NCBI RefSeq assembly: GCF_002303985.1
Contig: NW_019167882.1
Location: 7,719,683-7,783,682, forward strand
Reading direction: 5' to 3'
DNA from: Durio zibethinus
Lineage: Eukaryota; Streptophyta; Magnoliopsida; Malvales; Malvaceae
Length of the DNA stretch: 64,000 nucleotides
Below the pieces are notes generated by a model, which was not told where the DNA came from, searched no databases, and was given only the letters and a program-made list of their open reading frames with translations. The position numbers and the translations under genes are program-made. Below are positions 23,915 to 35,351 of the stretch, in pieces (the first letter of the stretch is position 1; each line of letters begins with the position of its first letter).

Positions 23915-26076
23915 ATGGATCCCATAGTATTACAGATCTGCTTTTCTTTTGTAATTGCTTTGTGTAAATTGTATAATGAGGTGCATGAATGGTCTACAAG
24001 AACTCAACAAAGGGAGGGAGATTGTTTACCTATTGGTTTCATGTCAGGGTTACCAGAAAAAATGCATTTGAGTCTAATCTAGAATAACTTGAAAGATTTG
24101 GCTACCATATGAAATTAGATGGGTGAAGTTAGGAAGGAAAAGTTTTGTGAAAGATATGGGCAGATTGTATTTCTTATCTCAGTAATGATTGAGGAACATT
24201 TTATTCGAGCAGCTATTCAGTTTTGAGACCTATCGTACATATGTTTCATATTTAATAAAGTGAATTTAACATCGATCATTGAAGAATATTCGATTTTAGT
24301 AGGATTGGAATGGTAGTACCCTGATAAGATATATGACAGAAAACTAAAATTAGGATACCTTAAGAAGATAGCTAAATTGATAGGAATGAAGGTAGAGGTT
24401 GTGGATGCTTTGACTAAAGACAAAGGTAAATGTGTCGACTTACCTTGGCATTTCTTTCGTGATTTTATCTTAGGACACTTAAAAGATGATTAAGGCATGG
24501 CAATGTTTTCCCTAGCAATTTACAGTATAATGTTCTTTTCAAAAACTTTGGGATATATTGAATTGGTAGTAGTTGATCTATTTGAACAAATAAAAATTAG
24601 GCAATTAATCACATTATAGCTATCCTAGCTAAGATTATCAGATCATTAAACTTTTGTCGTTAGAACAGAGTATGTTTCACAGTGAGTGCACAGTTACCAT
24701 ATGTTTGGATAAAAAGCCTTTTCAGATGTAAGAAAAGTACTTTTTCCAAGCGGTATCTTCAAAATAGAGCCATAGTCAAAGAATTTTATGAGTCAGTGGC
24801 CAACATTGAAATCTAAAAAAGAGTGGGCAGCATTCATTTAAAGGTTTATTAATGATCAGGTCAAATGGATAGCAGCATGGATGCCTCATGTGCCAATGTT
24901 ATACTGGTGTGGAGATGACCCATGGGTATTACTTTTGGGATTGTGGGGAGTGGTAAGTTAGCACCATTAATGGTGTTAAGGCAATTTGGTGTGAAGTTGT
25001 TTGTCCCTGCCACGCATAGACTTACCCTAGTAGAATTTGCTTATGGAGAAGTAGGCTCATTAAGAATAGCAAAGTAGTTAGTTCAAGTATGGAGAAGACT
25101 CGAAGGCTAAGATTAGAACCTATTCTTGACAAAGTCACCCCCGATTACTTGATTTGGAAAGCAAAATGTTCTAAAGATATTGTGCTCTTTCCAAATGATT
25201 TCTTATTCCAACAAGTGAACCCATGGGCAAAAGAACCATTGTCAGAAGTTAAGCAAAAACTTGAAGCAAAAAAGAGAAATTGAAAAAAATTTTTTTGAGA
25301 CTCTAAAAAGGGATGGGACAATTAAAATATGAAGCAAAAGCTGAAAAAGTATACTAAAAAAGGTGATACAAGATTGGGATGTGGCCTAAAATGATCTAAA
25401 GGATTTGCATCAAGAAAATAAGATGTGCACTCAATTAAAAGAGAGGATAGGCATTGGATTTGGTGTTAGGTAGCAAAGAGAAATGATTGAGCTTCGAGAA
25501 GAAATGCAATATTAAAAGGACAAAGCCAAAGAAAATGAGGAAAAAACCATCTGGATTTTTTTAGAACAATAAGAGTGAGAAGGTTTGTACTCAACAGCTT
25601 CAACAAGATTGATGGAATGCCAAAAGAAGAATGCTAAATTGAAGGCACAGATTAGAGATAAAAAAAGAAAACACTATGAAATGCAAAAAGAGAAAGAATC
25701 ACCATGAAAAGTGATTCAAAAGATGGAACAACAATTGTAAAACCCCAAAGACCATATTTCCACAATCATCAAAGAGTGGCAAAATAGATAAGCAGGTTGG
25801 AGATACATTTGCTATCATGAAGTGGATGCTTGTATAAAGTGGAAGGTATAGAGTTTGGGAAGGCAACAACACATAAAGCATTTAGTTAGTCAAATTGGAA
25901 AAATAGTAAGGAAAACAAAGGAGATGGTTGAAAGAGAGGAAACATTAATACAAGAAATCAATCCAACTAAAAGTTATAGGCAACTTTTTTTGAACTTTTT
26001 AGTTGAAGCCAAGGATCACTATGAGCAAATTAAATGTTTCTATGGCTACAACGCTAAAATGATAGGCTTTATGTAA
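23915..26076 (+). pseudogene. Element B ORF1 (extra ORF upstream of gag), broken
   Basis: Reading across several stops from ATG 23915: MDPIVLQICFSFVIALCKLY, then IFNKVNLTSIIEEYSILVGL, KKIAKLIGMKVEVVDALTKD, LPWHFFRDFILGHLKDD, TLGYIELVVVDLFEQIK, VLRQFGVKLFVPATHRL and LVEFAYGEV. This pattern (xxSIIEEYSxLL near the start, VLRQFGxxxFVPATHxL later) resembles the plant DUF7745-type domain found in ORF1 of Ogre-like elements. The rest (25300-26076) is rich in E, K and Q and looks like a coiled coil, ending YEQIKCFYGYNAKMIGFM. Its role is not established. Element A has the same gene at 45378-47016. At least ten stops make it dead. Confidence 0.7.
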
Positions 26077-26319
26077 TTAGAAACTTGTTGGAATCAATAA
26101 AAAGTTCTAATGTTTGAGATATGTCTTAGAGTAAATACCTCCCAATGCATTCATGCATACATTTTGCATTTTTTCTCAATATTTTACCTCATTAAAATAA
26201 TATTTTCAAAATTAAAATAAAAATTGTTTGGCTTTCACAAAAATTGTGGCATCTTAATTTTTCAAATTGTGATAATGAAAGGTTTAAGGATAGTTTAGCC
26301 ATTGAAAGTTCAAAATTGA

Positions 26320-28440
26320 TCTGCTCGCCACCCATACAATACACAGTTACAAATTAGAATTATAGAAAAAGAGCAAGAACCTAGGATAGAGAAAAATGAA
26401 AAAGGCTTAAGAAGATATATGAGAATGGATAGTTAAAATGTAAAAGGAATTGCAAAGACAAATGATAAAGCTGAGGGAGTTAATGAGGGGCATGGACAAA
26501 GGGAAAGGTATTGCTTAAGCCTCTGTTACAAGAGAGGAAAATTGACACCATGGAAGCAACAATGTCAGAGAAGAGCCATTTTATCCACCTAAGTATATAC
26601 CACCCCATGCTTGAGCTCCTCAATTGATGTATCCATCACATGTGTGCGGGGAACCTTATCCGTTCTTAAATTTGAACTTATCGGTTAACCAATAACCAAA
26701 TCAGGGGTAATTCAAGCATAATCCAGGATGTAATTCGGTTGATTCAATTTTTGTTCCTAATTTGGATGATCCTCAAGAATAAGAAAAATTAAGAGGCATG
26801 TCTGAGTGAAGAGAAAAAAAAAATCTAACACAAGTATGACTTGCTAGAAGGGAGACTAAAAGCTATGGAAGGAAGAGATATCTTTGACATTATTGATGCA
26901 AATGACCTCAATTTGGTATTGGATCTAGTAATTCCATTGAAGTTTAAAACTCATAATTTTGAGAAGTATAATGGAACTAAATGCCTATTGACCTATCTTA
27001 CCATGTTTTATCGTAAGATGATAGGTCACATCGACAATGATAAGCTTTTGATCCACTATTTCCAAGACAGTCTAACTGGGTCTGCAGTGAGGTGGTATGT
27101 CCAATTGGATAGGAGTTGCATACATTTCTAAATGGGCCTTGCTAAAGCTTTTCTGGGCCAATAAAAGTATGTATTATACATGGCTCCTGATAGATTATCA
27201 CTGCAAAATATGAAAAAGAAGGCCAACGAAACTTTTAAGGAATATGCTCATTAATGGAGGGATCTTGCCATTCAAGTACAATAATCTTTAACCAAAAAAA
27301 GAGATAACATTGCTTTTTGTTAATACTTTTAAGGCACTGTGTTATGATAAACTTATTTGCAATGCAATGAAAATTTTACGGATATGATGATTTCTAGTGA
27401 AATGATAGAAAGTGCCATCAAGAGTGGTAAGATCAAGACAAGTGATGCATCAAATTCCAAAAAAGTAATGCCACCTAAGAAGAAATATGAAAAGGCACAT
27501 GTTATGGCCTATAAGAATCAACCACTTAGAAATTTTGTCCTATGTCACCGCTAGCCAACCTATTCACCTTATTATGCCATGACACATAACATTTCCTAAG
27601 GTCCATATCCGTATAAACTGGTACCACCATCAAGATTCTAGCAAAGCTTTTGCCATCATATGCCAACTTATGCTCTCACACCTATAGCCAACCAGTTGTC
27701 CAGTCAAATAGTTTGACAAACAATCCTAGAAGTTTAAGGGCCAGTCAGGAGAAAACTCTCTTTAATCCCACTCTTATGTCTTACACTAATTTGTTCCCTC
27801 AATTGGTAGCAAACCATGTCATTACACCTTGCCCCATAGAACCGTTGAAGCCTCCATACCTTAGATAGTATGATCCAAATGCTCATTATGATTATCATGA
27901 TGGGGTTATAGGCCATTTCATAAAAAATAGCATAGCTCTTAAGTATAGAGTGCAGCACTTGATTAAGAAAAGATACATAAATTTTAACACTAGTGGAAAG
28001 CCAAATGTTAATGAAAATTATTTGCCAAACCACGTTGGGCCAACGATCAATGCAATAGATGGCAATCTGATAAGGCATATTAAAAGAAGTGTTGATAAAG
28101 TTAAAACCTCGATGGGTCAAGTGTTCGAAAACTTGGTTAAAGTTGACATGTTTCACGTAATTTTTTCAAAACAAGTGATCTATCATGGAGACTTTGATAT
28201 AGTTCAAGCATGTGCCTATCACATGAATATGGTAAGACACTAAACTCAGAATTATGGTGTGTTTCACCAAGTGCTACAAATAATGATAAATTCATCCTTG
28301 GTAGAGTTTTATGAAGAGGATGATTAGAATATAGTGAATGCAACAAAATGAGGGTCTTCAGGGAATATGTCCTCTAAGTTTATGCTTAAGTTGGCAATGA
28401 TCTATTGTAATGAAAAATCAAGTAAGGGCTAGGGCAAACT
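26320..28440 (+). pseudogene. Element B gag, broken
   Basis: Gag would form the particle core. The capsid-type domain is at 26841-27131: DIFDIIDANDLNLVLDLVIP, then KFKTHNFEKYNGTKCLLTYL, YRKMIGHIDNDKLLIHYFQD and SLTGSAVRWYVQLDRSCI. FEKYNGTxxxxxHLxMYxRKM and LLIHxFQDSLTGxAxRWYxQLD are standard for plant gypsy Gag. A nucleic-acid binding knuckle lies near 28205: CAYHMNMVRH followed by NYGVF, where A reads GHSIQNCGVF. Between are methionine- and proline-rich linkers (27650-27868). No start codon in frame is obvious; by comparison with element A the region begins near 26320. Many stops. Confidence 0.8.
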
Positions 28441-28639
28441 TTGATGAATAAAGCAAGAGAAGGATCTTTAGAAAGTATGTTCCCTAAGTTTGTGCCTAAA
28501 TCGATAACTATCTTTTGCAACCTAAAATCAAGCTTGATGAAAGAACAACCCATTTCTTTTCCCATGAAATGTATAACAATTCGAGTCCCTAACCCATTCC
28601 TCTTTCAGAGTAATAAGGTAATACCATGAAAGTATGATT

Positions 28640-29691
28640 ATAATGTCATGGTATAAGAATCAAATGATTGTTAGGTTGTAAATGACCCAAATGCCAACAG
28701 TATTGCAAATATAACTGAGGTAGGTGGAATGACGAAGAGTGGAAGATGTTATACTCAAATAATAAAGAAGGCTCGAAAGGGCAAAGAAGAGATGTTAGAA
28801 GAAAAAGATAAGGCTCATGTGGTAATGGCTTAAGATGCATAATATAAAGAACTTGTCATTGAAAAAGAAGCCTGTGTGTTCTTAGACTTGATCAAACACA
28901 ATGAATACAATATGTTAGAATAGTTGAACAAGTTGCATGCTCGAATTTCTTTGTTGTCGTTATTGAATTTTAAACCACATCAAAATGCCCTACTGAGAGT
29001 GTTGAATCAAGCACATATGGACTGTAATATTTTTATTGAGAATGTTGATTATATTGTGAGGAGTATTATGGCTCCGAATTTTATAACTTTCAATGATGAT
29101 GAAATTTCACTTGAAGGATGGGGTAGTAGCAAGGCCTTTCATATCACTACTATATGCAAAGGCCACATCATAGCTAAGGTTCTTATTGATAATGACTTTT
29201 CAATCAATGTCATCCCCATGATTACCCTAATAAAATTACCTATTAATGTGTCACATATGAAGACCAATCACATCGTAATGAGGGCTTTTGATGGGTCTTG
29301 AAGGAAAATGCTAGGAGACATTGAAATACCAGTGCAAATAGAGCCATGCATGTTCTTTATTAAATTCCAAGTCATAGACATTTCACCATTTTATAGCTGC
29401 TTGTTAGGACGACCATGGATTTATATGACAAAAGCTGTCCTGTCATCTTTACATCAAAAAGTAAAGTTTATAGTTGAGGATAAATTGATTAGTGTTTTTA
29501 GAGAAGAAGACTTGTTGGTGACTAAGCACATGACCACTCCACATATGAAAGTTACAGAGGGGGCATTAGAGTACTCTTTTAGATCTTTTGAATTTATTAA
29601 TGCAACTTATGTAGAGGAGGGATCAAAGGTGCACACTCTATGCTTATCAAATACCACTGGGATGGTTTTCAAGCAAACACTAGGTAAATGA
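28640..29691 (+). pseudogene. Element B aspartic protease, broken
   Basis: The retroviral-type aspartic protease cuts the polyprotein. It lies at 28924-29301 and 29308-29691: MNKLHARISLLSLLNFKPHQ, then TTICKGHIIAKVLIDNDFSI, NVIPMITLIKLPI, then FQVIDISPFYSCLLGRPWI. The active-site box, DNGSS in element A, is DNDFS here, so the enzyme is dead even apart from the TGA at about 29300. The downstream LLGRPWI motif is the usual C-terminal landmark. The domain is followed by a linker to RT. Confidence 0.82.
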
Positions 29692-30649
29692 TGGCATGTT
29701 GGATATAGACTTGGAAAGAATTTGCAGGAGTCAAGAAGCCACCCAGAGTATTTGAAAATAGGGAAAGATTTGAAGTGGGATTTAAAGTCATTCTAATAGA
29801 AAGAAAGAAAGCCATCGTTGAAAAGAATTAGAAAAGACTGGCGTGGCTTAAAAGACATAAGCTTGAGTATGCAAGAATGATCATCCCCTATCTGTATGAT
29901 ACATTTTGTTTAGGCAGATATATCCACTCTAATTTGTTAAAGGACACACGAAGGGAACCTATATTGAACATGGAATAAGCTTTTTTTTAACTTCATATCT
30001 ATATGGTGAGAGATGCAACAACAACATTTTAAGGAGATGAGCCTCATGTTTATCCATGTCTTCCATATAAAGAGCTGAACAATTAAAAATCAATGAGGTT
30101 GTTAGTTATCTTTAAATCTTTCACAAAGTAATGTAGTGAGTTAATTTTCCCCAATGCTTATGCCCAAGAGCATTTTGAAGAGTTTTGTATAAGCTTATCT
30201 TTCCTTTATCATTTCAATAAAATGACTAGTGTTTTGCATTTGTATTTCCTGTGTTATTTTTTTCATTCAAAGTTACAATTTTCTTTTCTTTTTCCTTTCC
30301 CACACGTAAGCCTACATCTTTTCAATTTCACTTATTTTTAGGTTTTCAAATAATGAATACAAAGATAATCATGACGACAATCCAAGATTTGACTTTGAAA
30401 AACTTTTCACATTGATGAACTTGATAATGAAAAGGATTCAGATGAGGACAATTTACCCCATGATTTATTAATACTAATGGAACAAGAAAGAAAACAAATT
30501 GAACCTCACGCAAAAGCTACAGGCATAATCAATTTAGGTGATGAAGAGAATAAGAAGGAGGTTAAGAAGGGCACATCCTTTTTACACACCAAAGAGGGAG
30601 GTTGGAAGAATTACTTTGTGAGTTTATTGATGTGTTTGCTTGGTCATAT
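29692..30649 (+). pseudogene. Element B protease-RT linker
   Basis: Reads through stops with MIIPYLYDTFCLGRYIHSNL at about 29878-29940. An acidic tract near 30400-30480 (EDNLPHDLL) leads to LMEQERKQIEPHAKATGIIN at 30475 and LFEFIDVFAWS-like remnants before RT. This is the same segment in which element A was interrupted by B. I see no catalytic motif. Confidence 0.65.
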
Positions 30650-31590
30650 TAAGATATACCAAGACTCAGTTTAGATATTGTAGAACACCAATTGCCATTG
30701 AAGCTAGAATGTAAGCTAGTACAACATAAATTGAGGTGCATGAAATCAGACATATTGTTAAAAATCAAATAAAAAGTAAAAAAAACAATTTGATGTAGGC
30801 TTTTTGGAGGTAGCCAAATATCTGAAATGGGTGGCTAATGTGGTCCTAATTCCCAAGAAGGATAAAACAGTTTGAATATGTGTAAACTACAGAAATTTGA
30901 ATAGAGTTAGCTTGAAAAATAAATTTTTTTATCCTACATTGACACTCTAATGGTAACACTGCTAAACATTCTACATTTTTTTTCAGGCATGGGTTTTTCT
31001 GAGATATAACCAAATTAAATATGGCGCCCTGCTGCATATGAAAAAAAAACTACATTTGTTACCATGTGGGGCAACGTTCTGTTATAAACTTATTCTTTTT
31101 AGGTTGAAAATTACAGAAGCTACCTTATCAAAGAGCTATGATAACCCTCTTCCATAACATAATGCATAAAGAAAATAGAGGTGTATGTGGGGATGATTGA
31201 TTGTAAAATCTTGTGAAGAAGGACCAGTTTACCAATCTCAAAAAGTTGTTCAAAAGACTACGAAAATATCAACTCAAGCTAAACTCAGCAAAGTGCACAT
31301 TTGGTGTTAAGTCCGAAAAATTGTTAGGGTTTATGGTTAGTGAGAAGAGCACTGAAGTTGATCCAAATAAAATACTTGCCATCCAAAATTTATCTCTTTC
31401 ATGCACATAAAAAGAAGTAAGGAGTTTTTTGGGAAGGTTGAATTACATTTCTTACTTTATTTCTCAACTTACTTTTAAATGTGACCCAATTTTCAAGTTG
31501 CTTCAAAAACATGATCCCGAAAAATGGGATGAGGAATGTTAGTATGCCTTTGAAAAAATTAAAAAGTACCATAAAATCCTTCGGTGTTGG
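30650..31590 (+). pseudogene. Element B reverse transcriptase, broken
   Basis: Landmarks in order: AYQDTQFRYC-like start near 30655, FLEVAKYLKWVANVV at about 30795-30845, LIPKKDKTV, VCVNYRNLNRVSLK near 30880, CTFGVKSEKLLGFMVSE at 31290-31350, and EVRSFLGRLNYISYF near 31415. The YVDD polymerase box near 31180 reads EVYVGMIDCK, a small deletion removing an aspartate. The region has many stops. It is equivalent to 17600-18660 (minus) in element A. Confidence 0.85.
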
Positions 31591-32035
31591 TATCACCTAT
31601 TAAGGGGAAACCATTGATTTTGTATGTCATGGTGTATGACCATTCTATGGGATATGTGTTGGGGCAAGAATATGAAATGGGCAAGAAAAAGCAAGCCATT
31701 TATTACTTAAATACGAAGTTCATTGAATATGAGTTTAAATATTCCCAACTAAAAAAAATGTGTTATGCATTAGCTTAGACAGCTTATAGACTTAAGCAAT
31801 ATATGCTACACCATACTACTTGGTTGATAGTAAGGTTGGATCCTCCTAAGTATATTTTTGAAAAACCATCATTTTCAGGAAGGGTAGCAAAATGGCAAGT
31901 CATACTCTCTAAATATGATATTGTATATGTGTCACAAAAGGCAATCGAAGGAAGAATGATACTTGAATTTCTAGCAGAGCATGTAACTGATGATTATGAG
32001 CCTACGAAATTGGACTTTCTCGATGAAGATTAATG
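31591..32035 (+). pseudogene. Element B first RNase H, broken
   Basis: Starts KGKPLILYVMVYDHSMGYVL, then QAIYYLNTKFIEYEFKYSQL, then, past a stop, TAYRLKQYMLHHTTWLIVR and KPSFSGRVAKWQVILSKYDI. This is the RNase H that normally follows RT in gypsy pol and degrades the RNA template. It ends EHVTDDYEPTKLDFLDED just before the second RNase H. One stop lies near 31777. Confidence 0.85.
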
Positions 32036-32420
32036 ACCATATCCCAAGTAGAGGAAAAGGAACCAGTAGAAAAGCCATGGAAAATGTTCTTTGATGGGGT
32101 TTCAAATGCTTTAGGGCCTGGGATTAGAACAATTTTGATATCCCTTTATGGAAATTATTATCCAAGCATTACAAGGTTAGATTTTAATTGCACCAACAAT
32201 ATTGCAAAATATGAAGCATGCATAATGGGCTTGCAATGGCAATTGAAAGGAAAATTGGAATGTTAGAAGCCTATGGAGACTTGGCTTTGGTAATTTATCA
32301 ACTACGTGGTGAATGGGAAACAAAAGATTCAAAGTTGGTATAATACCAAAAGTATGTGGCAGATTTAGTCAAACAATTTGAAGAGGTCTAATTTTTTCAT
32401 GTACTTTGAGAAGATAGTTA
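32033..32420 (+). pseudogene. Element B second (archaeal-type) RNase H, broken
   Basis: KPWKMFFDGVSNALGPGIRT at about 32070-32130, then RLDFNCTNNIAKYEACIMGL, after which a frameshift near 32240 destroys the reading frame. The first catalytic aspartate (FFDG) and the NNIAKYEA motif are visible. Presence of this second domain after the normal RNase H is a hallmark of the Tat lineage. A tether with MADALAILVAMF near 32420 leads to integrase. Confidence 0.82.
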
Positions 32421-32689
32421 AATGGCTGATGCCCTAGCAATACTGGTTGCAATGTTTAAAGTGGGTGATAAGATGGAAATCTAACCTATCCGATTGAATG
32501 TGCAAGGATCACTAGCATATTGTTCATTTGTTAAAGAGGAGATTGATGGCCTGCTGTGGTACTATGATATCATGCAATATGTCAAGTACCAACATACCCA
32601 AAGCACGCATCAGAAAATGACAAACAAATCATCAAAAGATAGCTATGGGATTTTTCTTTTATGGAGAAATTTTTTATAAGAAAAGTCGA

Positions 32690-33790
32690 GATCAAATGTT
32701 ATTAAGAAGCATGAATGTGGTTGAAGCCAAGAAAATATTGCAAGAAGTGCATGAAAGAACTTGTGGAACACATGCAGATGGCCACATAATGGCTAAACAA
32801 ATCATAAGGGCAGGTTATTATTGGTTGACAATGAAGAATGATTGTATCAACTTTGCCAGAAAATGCCATAAATGCTAGATTTATGCAAGTAAAATTCATG
32901 CTCCTCCAATCCCTTTACATGTTCTCGCACCTCCATGGTCGTTTTCCATATGGAGAATGGATGTAATTAGACCCATCACTCCAAAAGCTTCAGATGGACA
33001 TCGATTCATTTTTATCATGATCGACTATTTCATAAAATGGGTCGAAACATCTTTTTATACTAATGTGACAAGGCAATGGTATGCAAGTTTATAAAAAAGG
33101 AGATTGATATGGCCTTCCAAAAAAGATCATTTCTAATAATGCTTGCAATTTGAATAACAAAATGTTAGCAGATGATTGTGTTTAGTTTAAAGTGAGGCAC
33201 CATAATTCAACTCCATATCACCCAAAAATGAATGGAGCAGTAAAAGCTGCTAATAAAAATATCAAGAAAATAATAGAAAAAATTATTGATATTTATAAAG
33301 ATTGGCATGAAAAGTTACTTTTCGCATTGTATGCTTATAGGACATTAGTGCTTACATCTATTGAGGCCATTCCTTTTTCACTCGTATATAGTATGAAAGC
33401 TATGCTGTCAATCGAGATGAAGATTTTTTCTTTAAGGATCTTGAAAGAAGTAGATTTAGAGGAAGTGAAATGGGTCCAAAATTGCTATAAAGAACTAAAC
33501 CTCATTGAAGAGAAAAGGTTACAACTCTTTGTCATGGTTAGTTGTACCAAAAAAGAATGGTGTAACCACATGTCAAAAGAGTTCAATTCAGGCATTTACA
33601 TAAGGGGGAATTGGTTTTAAAAAAAATTATTTCAAATCAGAATGACAATTGAGGAAAATGGGTGCCAAATTGGAAGGATCCATATGTAGTCAAAAAGGTT
33701 TTTTCGAGTGGAGGATTGATTTTGGCAAAGAGGGATGTGGATGATTAGCCAAACTTGATAAATTTAAATGCTATAAAAAAGCACTTTGCT
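32690..33790 (+). pseudogene. Element B integrase, broken
   Basis: The zinc-binding region is complete: EVHERTCGTHADGHIMAKQI, then GYYWLTMKNDC and FARKCHKC (H-H-C-C). The core follows with WRMDVIRPITPKASDGHRFI and IMIDYFIKWVE, then, after frameshifts, VRHHNSTPYHPKMNGAVKAA at 33192 onward. The catalytic glutamate position (GAVEAANKN in relatives) is lysine here. The C-terminal part contains WHEKLLFALYAYRT. Near 33640-33780 there are remnants of the C-terminal beta-domain (WVPNWKDPYVVKKVF). No chromodomain is seen. Confidence 0.85.
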
Positions 33791-34849
33791 TAAGAAAAAA
33801 GAAAATAACAATAAAAAAAAACCAAAAAAAAAAGGAAAAAATTGAAGGAAGACTCATAATTGAAAACCTAAAAAAACCAATTTAAGTCAAAAGGAAGGAT
33901 CTAAGTTGAAAACCTAAAAAGGTGGCTTAGATGCGAAGGAAATATCCGAGTACAAGGGGAAATGTCCAATACAATGAACTCAGAAGGATCAGTTGTATTA
34001 ATGGAATGGGTTTTTAAGAAAAAAAATTTGGAATATTGTTCATGTTGTCTGAATATTCACTTTTTGAATATAATTCTCTTGTTTAAACTAGTGTTCAAGC
34101 TTTTCGTTGGACACATTTTTGTACCTTTTTATAATAAATATTCACCTTTCTCTAAATTACCTTGCTTTTTGGTAATCTTTATTTTCTCAAATAGAGGAAA
34201 CGCTAATTCATTACACTATTCATGAAATTTGAAATATGATAAATGATTGATAATACTCGTAAAAGATTTTACATTATTTTGTGAAGATCAAAGATAACAA
34301 AGTATAAAAAAAACAAACAAACAAAAAAAAAATAAAACACAAAAAAAAGGGAAGATTTGGAAAGGCACCTATTTTCAAATTCATCAAATCATAGTAAAAA
34401 CTTGTTAGAAGTAATGTTGGATAAGGATTAGGAAATGATTGTCGTAGTTCATGAGAAAACAGCTTCTAGAATATGCAAACTGGGGTTGAGAATGGTTATT
34501 TAAAAAAATAAAATAAAATAAAAACAAAACAAAAACAAAAATAAAAAAAAGAAATGATTGATGTAAAGAACCTTGTTACCATAATTTGGATGCGTCATAT
34601 TGATTTCTTATAAAACTTGCATTACATTCATTGCATTCATGAATTGCATTAATATGTTCTTCAGAAAAATTTGAACCTTGTTTTTAAGGAAGAATCATTC
34701 AAATAAATGATTGAAGCATGAAAAATGATTTTGAAATAATCACAACTTGTGAAATTCTCGAACCATAACATCATGAGTCATTTCCAAACTAGTTTCAAAA
34801 TAAAAAGAAAGAAAGAGAAAAAAAAAACAAGATTTTAAAATTTTAAAAC
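33791..34849 (+). other. Element B 3' untranslated region
   Basis: A-rich, non-coding, homologous to the equivalent part of element A in reverse. It contains short A-rich microsatellites near 33800-33850, 34300-34350 and 34500-34550. The 87-codon frame at 33962-34225 has no similarity I recognise and matches no conserved frame in A. Confidence 0.5.
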
Positions 34850-35250
34850 TGCTGATTGGGGAGAAACCTTTTTTAAATTTTATTTTTGAAGTTTCAATGC
34901 CTCTGATTGGGAGGAGCATTCAAAGATTTTTGAAATCTCTAAGACCTCAAGGCAAAACATTTTAAATTTTTAAAGTTTCAATGCCTCTAATTGGGAGGAG
35001 CATTCAAAGATTTTTGAAATCTTTAAGATTCGAAGACCTCTAGGCAAAACATTTTAAAATTTCAAAGTTTCAAAGCCTTTGTATGGGAGGAGCCATTTTA
35101 AAAGTTTCAAAGCCTTGGCTTGAGGGAAGCTATTTTAAAAGTTTTGAAGCCTCTATTTGAGAGAAGCCTTTTTCAAAGTTTCAAAGCTCTATTTAGGGGG
35201 AGCTATTTTCAAAATTTCAAAGCCTCTGTTTGGGGGGAGCCATTTTGAAA
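34850..35250 (+). repeat. Element B 3' UTR tandem repeats
   Basis: Units of about 55-100 bp built on AGTTTCAATGCCTCTGATTGGGAGGAGC and ATTTTCAAAGTTTCAAAGCCTCTGTTTGG. At least six are recognisable. The same family is at 13870-14470 in element A. Confidence 0.75.
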
Positions 35251-35337
35251 ACAAAAAAAAAAAAACTCTCTCAAAAGCATCATCTGGATAAAATTGTTGT
35301 CTATATCTTTACATTATTTTTTATTCTCTGAAATATG

Positions 35338-35351
35338 CAAAGAGGGGCAGC
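35338..35351 (+). promoter_or_regulatory. Element B polypurine tract
   Basis: CAAAGAGGGGCAGC sits directly before the 3' LTR start TGCAAACATC. It is the primer site for second-strand synthesis. Confidence 0.75.
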